Below, piece after piece: positions 9,091-18,238 of a stretch of DNA of 64,000 bases. Source of the stretch: Rickettsiales bacterium. Its GTDB lineage: Bacteria > Pseudomonadota > Alphaproteobacteria > Rickettsiales > UBA3002. Both the position numbers and the translations under genes were made by a program. The notes under the pieces were generated by a model. It had not been told where the DNA came from and ran no database searches. It saw only the letters and a program-made list of their open reading frames with translations. How positions within the stretch are numbered: the first letter of the stretch is position 1; every line of letters starts with the position of its first letter. The stretch is from the NCBI GenBank assembly GCA_028281385.1, contig JANQJY010000049.1:1-64000 (forward strand), given 5' to 3'.

Positions 9091-9153
9091 ACAATTGCAT
9101 ATTCCTGATATGGAACATAGCAGACATCTGTAAAAACAATGGGTTATCTTGTC

Positions 9154-9170
9154 TGCCCAAAAATTGGGCA
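9154..9170. repeat. Inverted repeat TGCCCAA/TTGGGCA
   Basis: A seven-bp perfect stem with an AAA loop lies in the prs-uvrC gap. On the plus strand it is followed by AATGACTTTTT, a weak match to a terminator. An operator role upstream of uvrC is equally possible. Confidence 0.4.
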
Positions 9171-9231
9171 AATGACTTTTTCTGTGCTTTGTCTGGCAGA
9201 TAAATCACAGGGGTTGTTTTTATATACAGAG

Positions 9232-9240
9232 TTATCCACA
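9232..9240. promoter_or_regulatory. Perfect DnaA box TTATCCACA upstream of uvrC
   Basis: Exact match to the DnaA 9-mer TTATCCACA, about 70 bp before the uvrC start codon. A single box upstream of a DNA-repair gene may let DnaA influence its transcription. The surrounding 464-bp gap holds two hairpins but no AT-rich unwinding tract like that at 27001-27028, so it is not proposed as an origin. Confidence 0.5.
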
Positions 9241-9310
9241 GCTTTCGGGGATAGATTTGTGAGTCTTTGTATTTCTTCATTTTTATATTCATTCCCTTTA
9301 GACCATCTTT

Positions 9311-11161
9311 ATGAGCACAACACAAAAAACCGGACCGGAAGTCATTAAGGCCGCATTAGCTACCATGCCGAGCAGACCCGGTGTGTACCGTATGCTGAAC
9401 GAGGCTGGCGATGTGCTGTATGTCGGCAAGGCCAAGCACCTGAAAAATCGGGTTGCCAGCTACACCTCTTCACGGCAGCTGACGACGCGCATTCTGCAAA
9501 TGATATCGCAGACTGCCAGGCTGGAGATCGTCACCACCGAGAGCGAGGCCGAGGCACTGCTGCTGGAAGCGAATATGATCAAATCGCTTCAGCCCAAATA
9601 TAATATTCTGCTCAAGGATGATAAATCCTTTCCCCATATTCATATCGGCGCAGATCACGATTTTCCGCGTATTGAAAAACATCGCGGCGCCCGGAAAAAG
9701 AAAGGTGATTATTTCGGACCGTTCGCCTCTGTCGGCGCGGTGAATCAAACGCTGGCGATTTTGCAGAAGGCATTTCTGCTGCGTCCCTGTAGCGATACGG
9801 TATTCAGGAATCGTTCGCGCCCCTGCCTGCAATATCAGATCAAGCGCTGCTCGGCTCCCTGTGTCGGGTATATCGGTAAGGAAGACTATGCCGCACTGCT
9901 GGGTCAGGCACGGAATTTTCTCCGTGGCAAGAACCGTGAAATACAGCAGCAATTCGCCGAACAGATGCAGCGTTACAGCGATGCCATGGAATATGAAAAA
10001 GCCGCGGCGATGCGTGATCGCATTAAAGCGCTGACGCATGTGCAGCAGGAACAGGATGTGCATGCCGCCGGGCTGAAGGATGCCGATATGATCGCCTATC
10101 ACCGCGAGGGCGGATACAGTGTGGTGACGATTTTCTTTTTCCGCAGCGGCATGCATTTCGGTCATCAGTCACACTTCCCCCGCCATGCGAAGGACGCAAT
10201 GGCGGAAGATATTCTCACCGCCTTTCTCGGTCAGTTTTACCAAAATCATACCCCGCCAAAGGAGATACTGATCAATCTCGACCTGCCCGAAACGTCCCTG
10301 CTCGAAGAGGCGCTATCCCTACATCAGACATACCGCGTTACCATTCATACCCCCAAACGCGGCGATAAACATGATCTGATGCGTCAGGCCGAGGCCAATG
10401 CCAAAGCGGCTCTGCATCGCCATATTCAGGAGCGGATGACACATGACAAGCAGCTTGGGCAACTAGTGGAGATCTTTGCACTGAACGAGACTCCATCGCG
10501 CATCGAGGTCTATGACAACAGCCACCTCATGGGCCGGCATGCGCTCGGCGCGATGATCGTCGCCGGACCGGAAGGCTTTGTGAAAAAAGCCTATCGCAAA
10601 TTCAACATCAAGGATGCTTCGATCGAGCCGGGCGATGATTACGGCATGATGCGCGAAGTCTTCCGGCGGCGGTTTATCCGTCTGCAAAAGGACGATCCGG
10701 ACCATCAGAGCAGTGACTGGCCGGATCTGGTATTGATCGACGGCGGGATGGGACAACTCAATGCCGTCCGCCAGGTGTTCGAAGATCTGGGTATCACTGA
10801 TATTCCTTATGTCGCCATCGCCAAAGGGCCGGAGCGCAACGCCGGACGTGAACGTTTCTTCATGTCGGACAGACCATCTTTTCACCTACCGCCCAGTCAT
10901 CCGGCGCTCTATTACCTGCAGCAACTGCGCGACGAAGCACATCGTTTTGCTGTCGGCTCGCACCGTAAAAAACGCGCAACACATCTGAGCAAATCGTCGC
11001 TGGACGAGATTCCCGGCATCGGCCCGGCCCGCAAGCGCGCCCTGCTGCATCACTTCGGTTCCGCCGACGGCGTAGAAAAAGCTGGCCTTCACGAGCTGGA
11101 AAAGGTAGCAGGTATCAGCAGGAAAACCGCACAACAGATTTACGACTTTTATCATTCATGA
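9311..11161 (+). CDS. uvrC: Excinuclease ABC subunit C
   Basis: Nuclease subunit that makes both incisions in nucleotide excision repair. The 616-residue protein has the N-terminal GIY-YIG nuclease (PGVYRMLNEAGDVLYVGKA, about 20-40), a cysteine-rich segment, the UVR UvrB-binding motif (about 205-240, YEKAAAMRDRI), the RNase H-like C-terminal nuclease (EVYDNSHLMG, LVLIDGGMGQL) and a C-terminal helix-hairpin-helix pair (about 560-616). Its stop overlaps the pgsA start in an ATGA arrangement, so translation is probably coupled. Confidence 0.97.
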   Translation: MSTTQKTGPEVIKAALATMPSRPGVYRMLNEAGDVLYVGKAKHLKNRVASYTSSRQLTTRILQMISQTARLEIVTTESEAEALLLEANMIKSLQPKYNILLKDDKSFPHIHIGADHDFPRIEKHRGARKKKGDYFGPFASVGAVNQTLAILQKAFLLRPCSDTVFRNRSRPCLQYQIKRCSAPCVGYIGKEDYAALLGQARNFLRGKNREIQQQFAEQMQRYSDAMEYEKAAAMRDRIKALTHVQQEQDVHAAGLKDADMIAYHREGGYSVVTIFFFRSGMHFGHQSHFPRHAKDAMAEDILTAFLGQFYQNHTPPKEILINLDLPETSLLEEALSLHQTYRVTIHTPKRGDKHDLMRQAEANAKAALHRHIQERMTHDKQLGQLVEIFALNETPSRIEVYDNSHLMGRHALGAMIVAGPEGFVKKAYRKFNIKDASIEPGDDYGMMREVFRRRFIRLQKDDPDHQSSDWPDLVLIDGGMGQLNAVRQVFEDLGITDIPYVAIAKGPERNAGRERFFMSDRPSFHLPPSHPALYYLQQLRDEAHRFAVGSHRKKRATHLSKSSLDEIPGIGPARKRALLHHFGSADGVEKAGLHELEKVAGISRKTAQQIYDFYHS

Positions 11162-11700
11162 TCGCCAGAAAACATATCCCCAACCTGCTCACCTGGTCAC
11201 GTGTGGCTGTCATCCCGCTGATGGTGACGGTATGGCTGACAGCGTATGACTGTCTTGCCTTGGCACCGTTGATATTATTTGCCTATGCCGCTTTAAGCGA
11301 TTTTCTCGATGGCTATCTGGCGCGCAAATGGCAGGTTGAATCGGCCATCGGCCGTATGCTCGATCCGATTGCCGACAAATTGCTGGTCGCCACCGCCCTT
11401 ATTTTATTGCTCAGCAGCGGCCATGCCGAACTTATTCCCATCATCTGCATCATCTTTCGCGAAATATTCATCTCCGGGGTGCGCGAAGCGGTGGCGGATA
11501 AAAACGTTATTCTGCATGTCACCTTCCTCGCCAAATGCAAAACCGCAACACAGATGCTGGCCTGTTTCATTCTGCTGTTCGCCTATGGCTACGGGGATGG
11601 AACCATCACGATGATCGGCAATGGCGTATTATGGATCGCTACGGCGCTGACGCTTATTACCGGCTGGCAGTATTTCAGGGCCGCATTGAAATCACTTTAA
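11158..11700 (+). CDS. pgsA: CDP-diacylglycerol-glycerol-3-phosphate phosphatidyltransferase
   Basis: Inner-membrane enzyme that makes phosphatidylglycerophosphate, the first committed step to phosphatidylglycerol and cardiolipin. The 180-residue protein has several membrane helices and the CDP-alcohol phosphotransferase signature (D-G-x2-A-R-x8-G-x3-D-x3-D) visible as DGYLARKWQVESAIGRMLD, ending at DPIADK. It overlaps uvrC by 4 bp, as in many proteobacteria. Confidence 0.95.
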   Translation: MIARKHIPNLLTWSRVAVIPLMVTVWLTAYDCLALAPLILFAYAALSDFLDGYLARKWQVESAIGRMLDPIADKLLVATALILLLSSGHAELIPIICIIFREIFISGVREAVADKNVILHVTFLAKCKTATQMLACFILLFAYGYGDGTITMIGNGVLWIATALTLITGWQYFRAALKSL

Positions 11701-11701
11701 C

Positions 11702-12571
11702 CTATTGATGCACCAGATCGTGATAATCGGCCATGAGCTGTCTGGTGATATCACCGACGGCAAAAACATGTTCATCAACGGCACGTACCGGTGTGATCTC
11801 CGCCGCAGTGCCGGTGAGGAAAATTTCTGAGGCACGACTGACTTCTTCGGGTTTGATATGGCGCTCGACTATCCGGATATCACGCTTCCGCGCCAGTTCG
11901 ATAACGGTCTGCCGGGTAATGCCGTTGAGGAAACAATCGGGCGTGGGGGTATGTAGTTCGCCGTCAAACACCAGGAAAATATTGGCGCCGGTGGCCTCGG
12001 CAACATAGCCGCGCCAGTCGAGCATCAGCGCATCGTTGTAGCCTTCGCGTTCCGCAGCATGTTTGCTCATGGTGCAGATCATATAGAGTCCGGCCGCCTT
12101 GCTCTGACAGGGCGCGGTTTCCGGTGACGGGCGTTTCCACGAGGCGGTTTTCAGGCGGATGCCCTCCTCTTTGCTCTTGCCGTACATATTCGGCCATTCC
12201 CATGAAGCAATGGCGACATGAATGGTGTTATGCTGAGCCGAAATCGCCATCATCTCGCTGCCGCTCCAGGCAAAACGGCGAAGATAGCCGTTTTTCACGC
12301 CCTGTTTCGCTACGACTTCCAACGCTGCCTTATTCAGTTCCTCAACGCTGTAGGGAATTTTGAAATCAAGCAGTTCGGCTGACTTCACCAAACGCTCACC
12401 ATGTGCTTCGATTTTGAATACCTTGCCATTATACACACGCTCGCCCTCAAACACACAGCGACCGTAATGCAATCCGTGGCTTAGAACATGGGTCCTGGCA
12501 TCCTGCCATTCCACCATCTCGCCATTCATCCAGATGACGCCGTCGCGCTGATCAAACGGTATGATCTCCAT
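11702..12571 (-). CDS. ilvE: Branched-chain amino acid aminotransferase
   Basis: Class-IV PLP enzyme that makes leucine, isoleucine and valine from their keto acids. The 289-residue protein carries HGLHYGRCVFEGERVY near the N-terminus, the cofactor lysine in CQSKAAGLYM (about 158), and the class-IV signature around ATGANIFLV and LNGITRQTVIELA. It is the last gene of the leftward hldD-lgt-midA-pgeF-ilvE run and ends 2 bp from the convergent pgsA. D-amino-acid aminotransferase is the main alternative in this fold type, but overall motifs favour IlvE. Confidence 0.9.
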   Translation of the reverse strand: MEIIPFDQRDGVIWMNGEMVEWQDARTHVLSHGLHYGRCVFEGERVYNGKVFKIEAHGERLVKSAELLDFKIPYSVEELNKAALEVVAKQGVKNGYLRRFAWSGSEMMAISAQHNTIHVAIASWEWPNMYGKSKEEGIRLKTASWKRPSPETAPCQSKAAGLYMICTMSKHAAEREGYNDALMLDWRGYVAEATGANIFLVFDGELHTPTPDCFLNGITRQTVIELARKRDIRIVERHIKPEEVSRASEIFLTGTAAEITPVRAVDEHVFAVGDITRQLMADYHDLVHQ

Positions 12572-12586
12572 GTTACTGTTCCTATC

Positions 12587-13351
12587 TTACTCTTTTTCCT
12601 TCAGCATAATCGCCGATATCTGCCGCCCGTAATCTGCCTCGCCGCGATGCGTTGCGCGGCGATAGCTGAAAAACCGGGCCTCATCATGATAGCTATCCAT
12701 AGCAAGCAGCTCGACATCCTGCAAGCCGGATTGTGTGAGGCGATGGCGAATAAATCTTGCCAGGTCGAACAGGTAATGATCGGATTTTTGCGACGGCGTG
12801 AAGAAAGTGCCATAAAGCGTATTTTGCCCGATGAACTGCTGATAAAATTCCGGCCCGACTTCGTAACTTTCCTGCGCAATGCATGGGCCAATCGCCGCAT
12901 GGATGGCTTTCCTCTGCGCTCCAAGTGTTTCCATCGCCTCTATCGTGTTGTCCAGCACCCCACTGATCGCGCCCTTCCAGCCGGCATGGGCGACAGCAAC
13001 CACTCCTGCCCGTTCATCGGCAAACAATACCGGCCCGCAATCGGCCGTCAGCACTCCCAAAATAATGCCAGGGCGATTCGTCACCATCGCATCGGCCTGC
13101 GGCGGATCACGCATGTCCCATGTCTTATCGACGGTTATCACCTGCGGCGAATGAATCTGATAGAGTGTGACCAGCCCGGCATCGTTACCGAAATACGCCG
13201 CAACGCGTCGCCGGTTTTCCCGCACCGCCTGCGGATCGTCCGCTGATCCCGGCCCGCAATTAAGCGAGGCATAGATCCCTTCACTCACCCCGCCTTCACG
13301 GGTAAAAAAGCCGTGAGGTATGGATAGGTTCTGAGCAGTTACCGGTGTCAT
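12587..13351 (-). CDS. pgeF: YfiH/PgeF-type laccase-domain protein
   Basis: Member of the polyphenol-oxidase-like (DUF152) family; characterised members are purine nucleoside phosphorylases or correct peptidoglycan edits. The 254-residue protein shows the metal-binding residues in LTADCGPVLFAD and VAHAGWKGAISGVLD, and a third motif, AAIGPCIAQESYEVG. It overlaps the end of the midA-like gene by 1 bp. Which of the reported activities applies cannot be told from sequence. Confidence 0.9.
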   Translation of the reverse strand: MTPVTAQNLSIPHGFFTREGGVSEGIYASLNCGPGSADDPQAVRENRRRVAAYFGNDAGLVTLYQIHSPQVITVDKTWDMRDPPQADAMVTNRPGIILGVLTADCGPVLFADERAGVVAVAHAGWKGAISGVLDNTIEAMETLGAQRKAIHAAIGPCIAQESYEVGPEFYQQFIGQNTLYGTFFTPSQKSDHYLFDLARFIRHRLTQSGLQDVELLAMDSYHDEARFFSYRRATHRGEADYGRQISAIMLKEKE

Positions 13352-14418
13352 TAAAAGCCTGCCGGTACCATCTGTTTATCTGCCGTGACGGCCATCACTT
13401 TGAACAAATCGCCCATCTGCGCCGGATCAATCAGCCGTTTCAGCCCGCTGATGATTTGCGTGGCCTGATCCTCTGTTGCCGACTGCAGCAATTTATGCGC
13501 ACGCATTTCCGCACCGAGCCGTGTCAGGAATTTCCCCTGCTCCACCAGCCCATGCACACCGGCACCAGCATCAGCGGCCACCTCCATCAGGCTGGTAAAA
13601 TCGACATGCGCGGTGATATCGGCCTGGCCCGGCTCCTGAAGCACCGGATGAAACAGATGATTCTTCACCGCCTGCAGCGTATCTTTATGGCCCTCGCCGA
13701 GATAGCCGTAATCGATAATGATCGCGGCACCGCCATGCGTTTTGATATGGGTAGCCAACGTGTGCATGATCTGCTTCGCCACCGCACAGCTTTCCATCAC
13801 CGTGCCTACCTCTATGGTGCCATCACCAGTTGCCAGCGATGGGCCGCTCACCTCTTGCACAAAAACCAACCCTCCCTTTTCCTCATCCCAGTTAATCAGC
13901 CGCTCTTTCAACCCTTCTTCGGTCTGCACATGCTGACGGATCGGCAGCGCATCGAAAAACTCGTTGGCAATCACAAATAACGGTTTTCCCGGTAGTTGCT
14001 CAACCGATTCAATCCACTCAATACGTGCATGTTCATGGCGCAACCGGTGATATTGCACATTCTGCAGAGTTGGGCTGGTCTCGACCATATGGATGGTGAG
14101 ATGATCCTGAAACTCGCCGAGGCCTTGCGTTGCGCGTAGCGCATCCTGCATCAGCGTGCCGCGCCCCGGACCCAGCTCGACCAGCGCCGCCGGCCCGCCG
14201 CCGCTCTGCGCCCACATATCGGCGCACCACAGCCCCAGCAACTCACCGAATATCTGGCTGATCTCCGGTGCGGTGGTAAAATCACCCGCGACACCGAACG
14301 GGTCCCGCCTCGTATAATAGCCATGTTCGGGATGACCCAGACATAGCTCCATATAGGCGGCGACCGAGATTGGGCCGCTTTCCTTAATCCTGTCTCTTAT
14401 GATATCCAGCAAACTCAT
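13351..14418 (-). CDS. MidA/NDUFAF7-like SAM-dependent methyltransferase
   Basis: Homologue of mitochondrial NDUFAF7 (MidA), which methylates an arginine of a complex I subunit. The 355-residue protein starts with a helical segment (MELCLGHPEHGYYTRRDPFG) and has a SAM-binding loop LVELGPGRGTLMQD at about 80-93, then FFDALPIRQH and IIIDYGYLGE. It overlaps lgt by 4 bp and pgeF by 1 bp, an lgt-midA-pgeF order common in alphaproteobacteria. The methylated substrate here is inferred only by homology. Confidence 0.9.
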   Translation of the reverse strand: MSLLDIIRDRIKESGPISVAAYMELCLGHPEHGYYTRRDPFGVAGDFTTAPEISQIFGELLGLWCADMWAQSGGGPAALVELGPGRGTLMQDALRATQGLGEFQDHLTIHMVETSPTLQNVQYHRLRHEHARIEWIESVEQLPGKPLFVIANEFFDALPIRQHVQTEEGLKERLINWDEEKGGLVFVQEVSGPSLATGDGTIEVGTVMESCAVAKQIMHTLATHIKTHGGAAIIIDYGYLGEGHKDTLQAVKNHLFHPVLQEPGQADITAHVDFTSLMEVAADAGAGVHGLVEQGKFLTRLGAEMRAHKLLQSATEDQATQIISGLKRLIDPAQMGDLFKVMAVTADKQMVPAGF

Positions 14419-15233
14419 CGTGATGTTATATCAGGGTTCCGAGCCGCAAATACAAGATAGCCTCCCACCAGCAGCATCGGCACGCACAGCAGTTGCCCCA
14501 TGGTCAACGGTCCGAGAATAAAACCCAGATGCGCATCCGGCTCGCGGAACAACTCGACAAAGGCACGCGATGCACCATAGCCGATGAGAAACACGCCGCT
14601 TAACAACCCTGGCTTTTGTGCGGCATGGGTGAATTTTATCAAACCGTATAATACTGTAAACAGCAACGCCCCTTCCAGCAACGCTTCATAGAGCTGACTC
14701 GGATGACGCGGCCGCCCGTCCGTATAAGGAAAGATCACCGCCCAGGGCACATCGCTTACCCGGCCGTACAGCTCGGCATTGATGAAATTGGCCATCCGCC
14801 CGAAAAATAGCCCGACCGGCGCAGCACAGGCCACTAAATCCATCAGTTTCAAATAGCCAACCTTCTGCCAGCGCGAAAAGACATAAAATGCTCCTATCAC
14901 TCCGAGCAGCCCGCCATGAAACGACATACCACCCTTCCAGATCGCAATAATATCCTGCGGATGCGCCAGATAATAATCAGGCTTGTAAAACAATACATAG
15001 CCGAGCCTGCCACCGATAATAATGCCGATCACCGCCCACATCATCATATCTTCCAGCTGCTTCGGCGTAAGCAACGGCTCGGATTGCCGTGCGTTAAGAT
15101 GTTTGATAAAAAAATAGCCCAGAACAATTCCGCTGATATAGGCCAGCGCATACCAGCGGATCGCCACCGGCCCGATATTGACAAGCACCGGGTCAATCTC
15201 CGGAAATACAATTGCTGAAACAGACAGCACCAT
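14415..15233 (-). CDS. lgt: Prolipoprotein diacylglyceryl transferase
   Basis: Inner-membrane enzyme that moves diacylglycerol from phosphatidylglycerol to the lipobox cysteine of prolipoproteins. The 272-residue protein has seven predicted membrane segments and the Lgt signature GRMANFINAELYGRVSD (about 140-157), plus the conserved Tyr/His region WKGGMSFHGGLLG and RHPSQLYEALLEG. Its 3' end overlaps midA. The MltA protein in this window carries a lipobox and is a likely substrate. Confidence 0.96.
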   Translation of the reverse strand: MVLSVSAIVFPEIDPVLVNIGPVAIRWYALAYISGIVLGYFFIKHLNARQSEPLLTPKQLEDMMMWAVIGIIIGGRLGYVLFYKPDYYLAHPQDIIAIWKGGMSFHGGLLGVIGAFYVFSRWQKVGYLKLMDLVACAAPVGLFFGRMANFINAELYGRVSDVPWAVIFPYTDGRPRHPSQLYEALLEGALLFTVLYGLIKFTHAAQKPGLLSGVFLIGYGASRAFVELFREPDAHLGFILGPLTMGQLLCVPMLLVGGYLVFAARNPDITSR

Positions 15234-15239
15234 CAGAAC

Positions 15240-16232
15240 CTAATAATACGGGTCTTCCTTACTCAGATAATTCTGAATATAATCCTTCACCCCGTCTTCC
15301 AGTGATGTAAACTTGTCCTTGTAGCCGGCATCGCGCAGCTTCTTTATATTGGCCTTCGTGTAATACTGATATTTATCCTTCACCCCTTCGGGCATGTCGA
15401 TATAATTGATTGCCACATCTTTATCCAGCGCGCTAAAGGCAGCGTTGGCAAGATCCTCGAAACTCCGGCCCTCCCCCGTACCGAGATTGAACAGCCCCGA
15501 GACATCCGCATGATCTAAGAACCACTGGATCACCTTGACGCAATCCTTCACATAGATGAAGTCACGGATCTGAGCGCCGTCGGCATAGTCATCCCGATAG
15601 GATTTGAACAGCCGCACCGGCAGACCGGCACTGGCATGCGGATAAATTTGGCTTAGCACACTTTTCTGATCCTCTTTATGATATTCGTTCGGCCCGTAGA
15701 CATTGAAAAATTTCAATCCAACCCATTGCGGCGGCAGCTGCTCATTTTTTTCCACCACGGAAGACACAAAGCGGTCAAACAGCTGTTTGCTCCAGCCATA
15801 GGCATTTAGCGGCACCAGCTTATTGAGATAGTCCTTGGACAGATCATCATCAAATCCGGCGGAACCCTCACCATAGGTGGCCGCAGAGGATGCATAAATA
15901 AAAGGGATGTCGCGTTCGGAACACCATTGCCATAATTGTTTGGAGACGGAAAAATTATTCTCCAGAATCAAATCGACATTGGTCTCAGTGGTGGAGGAAG
16001 TTGCCCCCATATGGATCACGGCCTTTAGCCTGTCAGCGTTGGACTCCAGCCAGTAAAACATATCCATCGGCGCGATGATTTCTGAGATATGGTGTTTGCA
16101 CAGATTGCGCCACTTTTCCGTCTTACCGAAAATATCGCATACCACCGCCCGGTATTCGCCCTTATCAGCAATATGCCCGGCAATATTTGAGCCGATAAAC
16201 CCGGCCCCCCCCGTAATCAAAACGCGTTTCAT
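15240..16232 (-). CDS. hldD: ADP-glyceromanno-heptose 6-epimerase
   Basis: Converts ADP-D-glycero-D-manno-heptose to the L-glycero form for the lipopolysaccharide inner core. The 330-residue short-chain dehydrogenase-type protein has the nucleotide loop GGAGFIGSN (about 8-16), the MGATSSTTETN segment, and the catalytic Tyr-x3-Lys in NAYGWSKQLFD. FKSYRDDYADGAQIRDFIYV is typical of RfaD. It heads the leftward run into lgt, and is evidence for a heptose-bearing outer membrane. Confidence 0.93.
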   Translation of the reverse strand: MKRVLITGGAGFIGSNIAGHIADKGEYRAVVCDIFGKTEKWRNLCKHHISEIIAPMDMFYWLESNADRLKAVIHMGATSSTTETNVDLILENNFSVSKQLWQWCSERDIPFIYASSAATYGEGSAGFDDDLSKDYLNKLVPLNAYGWSKQLFDRFVSSVVEKNEQLPPQWVGLKFFNVYGPNEYHKEDQKSVLSQIYPHASAGLPVRLFKSYRDDYADGAQIRDFIYVKDCVKVIQWFLDHADVSGLFNLGTGEGRSFEDLANAAFSALDKDVAINYIDMPEGVKDKYQYYTKANIKKLRDAGYKDKFTSLEDGVKDYIQNYLSKEDPYY

Positions 16233-16341
16233 CTTACCCTCGTCACATCAAATGTTCCTATGAAGAATTGCTTGTAGTTTGCTCCAAAACCGCGTAATCG
16301 ACAAGTGCCGTTTATATGGATGTGACTATAAGGATAATAGA

Positions 16342-16647
16342 ATGAAAAAAGAAAACAGTTTTTTTGACGATTTTTCCAAGCTTATGTCCTCCGCCTCTGG
16401 GGCAATGATGGACATGAAACGCGAGATCGAGACCATTATCCACACCCAGATGGAAAGCTGGATGGATAAAATGCAACTGGTCACCCGCGAAGAGTTCGAG
16501 GCGGTAAAGGCGATGGCGGAAAAAGCACGCAAGGAAAATGTTGCACTGGCCAAACGACTGGACACGCTGGAAGGCAAAACACCTGCCAGAGCGAAGAAAC
16601 CGGCAGCGAAAAAGACAGGGCCTACTAAAGGCAAAGCAAAATCATAA
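16342..16647 (+). CDS. UbiK/BMFP-type accessory protein
   Basis: A 101-residue helical protein of the YqiC/UbiK (BMFP) family; E. coli UbiK assists ubiquinone synthesis and forms coiled-coil trimers that bind lipid. The central part, EIETIIHTQMESWMDKMQ then VTREEFEAVKAMAEKARKEN, matches the family, and the C-terminus is a lysine/alanine-rich tail (AKKPAAKKTGPTKGKAKS). Start 16342 is preferred over the upstream in-frame codon because AAGGAT lies about 7 bases before it and the protein then begins MKKENSFFDDF. Confidence 0.8.
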   Translation: MKKENSFFDDFSKLMSSASGAMMDMKREIETIIHTQMESWMDKMQLVTREEFEAVKAMAEKARKENVALAKRLDTLEGKTPARAKKPAAKKTGPTKGKAKS

Positions 16648-16799
16648 ATGTTGCGTCTTTTTCATCATACATACACAATATTTTGAAAAATTATCTATCG
16701 CATCTGCGAAAAAGATTAGATGTTGCGTCGCAAATATGTTGTAATCTAATTGAGCCGATCAGGCTTTTATCCATCCCACTTTCCAAAGGGAGCCATAAT

Positions 16800-17306
16800 A
16801 TGACTGCTACGCATTTTGATTCCTCTACATTTACCCATACCAACCCGATCGATCTCGCAGAAGAGTTGATCGAATCACGTGACTGGCTGTGTGACCGTCC
16901 TGTGGATGAAGAGTTACTGGCCGAAGTGTCCGGCGCCTGGTGTAATTACCGTATCTGGTTTACCTGGCAACCAGAATTTGAAGTGTTAAGTTTCTCCTGC
17001 GCTTTCGACACTAAATTGCCGGAAAGAAACCGTAAGCCAGTCTATCCCATGCTGGCAACCATCAATGAAAAATTGTGGCTTGGGCATTTCGATATCTGTT
17101 CGGAAGAAGGCATTATCACTTTCCGTCATTCGTCATTGCTGCGGGGCAATGCCGGTGCCAGTATTGAACAGCTGGAAGATCTGATCGACATCGCCATTGC
17201 TGAATGCGATCGCTTCTTTCCGGCTTTCCAATCGGTCATCTGGGGTGGGAACAGCTGTGAACAGGCACTGGAAATCGCTCTGATGGAGCCCGCCGGCGAA
17301 GCATGA
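16800..17306 (+). CDS. YbjN domain protein
   Basis: A 168-residue protein of the YbjN family, whose fold resembles type-III secretion chaperones; molecular function is poorly defined. Start 16800 is supported by AAAGGGAG 6-7 bases upstream and yields MTATHFDSST. The end overlaps proC by 4 bp (ATGA), so the two are probably co-translated; this YbjN-ProC-phasin neighbourhood recurs in alphaproteobacteria. The 150-bp gap before the gene holds an imperfect inverted repeat (ATTAGAT...ATCTAAT near 16710-16750) that may be regulatory. Confidence 0.82.
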   Translation: MTATHFDSSTFTHTNPIDLAEELIESRDWLCDRPVDEELLAEVSGAWCNYRIWFTWQPEFEVLSFSCAFDTKLPERNRKPVYPMLATINEKLWLGHFDICSEEGIITFRHSSLLRGNAGASIEQLEDLIDIAIAECDRFFPAFQSVIWGGNSCEQALEIALMEPAGEA

Positions 17307-18133
17307 TTTCCAAAGACCGTCCTATACTGCTCATCGGATGCGGCAATATGGGCAAGGCTCTGGTGACGGGGTGGTGTGAGTCTTATATCACCCCATCGCA
17401 TATCCATGCACTTGTCAGCAGTGAAAAAACCGCACAGGCTCTGACACAGGATATCGGTATTCACGCCTATGGTGCTTTGGAAATTATTCCGGATATCACG
17501 CCGTCCATCATTATTATTGCTGTCAAACCCGATCAGATCGCCTCTGTCGTGCCGGACATTTTCTCACGCTGGTCAGATACATCAATTCCCTATGCCTCGC
17601 TTGCTGCAGGCAAACCGCTGTCCTTTTATGAAACAATGATCGGAAAAAATCATTCGATCATTCGCATCATGCCAAATATCGCCTGCCGTATTCAACAGAG
17701 TATGAGTGTCTGTATCGAAAATCTGGCATGCCGGTTCGAGCATAAGGAACTGGTGCATCAGCTCATGTCCGCTGTCGGTAAGGTTGCCTGGCTGGACAAT
17801 GAAACGCAGATGCATGCTGCCACCGCACTGGCCGGAAGCGGTCCAGCCTTTGTCTATTATTTTGCCGAATGCCTGATAGAGGCAGGACTGAAACACGGAT
17901 TATCTCCCAAACTCTCCCAAAACATTGTCAGGCATATGCTGGCAGGCACCACCGCTCTTTCTGAGTACTCAGAAGAAGGTTTTTCGCAATTGCGAGATAG
18001 CATTACCAGCAAGGGTGGCACCACGGAAGCCGGATTGACTATATCAAAAACCCTAGGAAACCACGAGTTTTCGACAATGGTGGATGCGATGATTGATGCG
18101 TCCGTATCACGCTCGAAAGAATTTTCCACCTGA
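17303..18133 (+). CDS. proC: Pyrroline-5-carboxylate reductase
   Basis: Last step of proline synthesis, NAD(P)H-dependent reduction of pyrroline-5-carboxylate. The 276-residue protein has the Rossmann motif LLIGCGNMGKALVTGW (about 9-24), the IIIAVKPDQ segment, and the C-terminal dimer/substrate signature ATALAGSGPAFVYYFAECLI with LRDSITSKGGTTEAGL. It overlaps the YbjN gene and precedes the phasin gene by about 100 bp. Confidence 0.95.
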   Translation: MISKDRPILLIGCGNMGKALVTGWCESYITPSHIHALVSSEKTAQALTQDIGIHAYGALEIIPDITPSIIIIAVKPDQIASVVPDIFSRWSDTSIPYASLAAGKPLSFYETMIGKNHSIIRIMPNIACRIQQSMSVCIENLACRFEHKELVHQLMSAVGKVAWLDNETQMHAATALAGSGPAFVYYFAECLIEAGLKHGLSPKLSQNIVRHMLAGTTALSEYSEEGFSQLRDSITSKGGTTEAGLTISKTLGNHEFSTMVDAMIDASVSRSKEFST

Positions 18134-18156
18134 TCTTTTTGCACCGCACAAAAGCC

Positions 18157-18185
18157 TTGACTCCCTTTTTATTTCTTCCTATATT
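18157..18185 (+). promoter_or_regulatory. Sigma-70-type promoter of the phasin gene
   Basis: TTGACT at 18157-18162 and TATATT at 18180-18185 are separated by 17 bp, close to the housekeeping consensus. The phasin start codon follows about 54 bp downstream of the -10. It lies in the short gap after proC, so the phasin gene likely has its own strong promoter. Confidence 0.65.
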
Positions 18186-18238
18186 GCATTGCAGCACGCT
18201 TGTGTGATGAGAAATTTTTTGTAAATGGAGATGAATAA

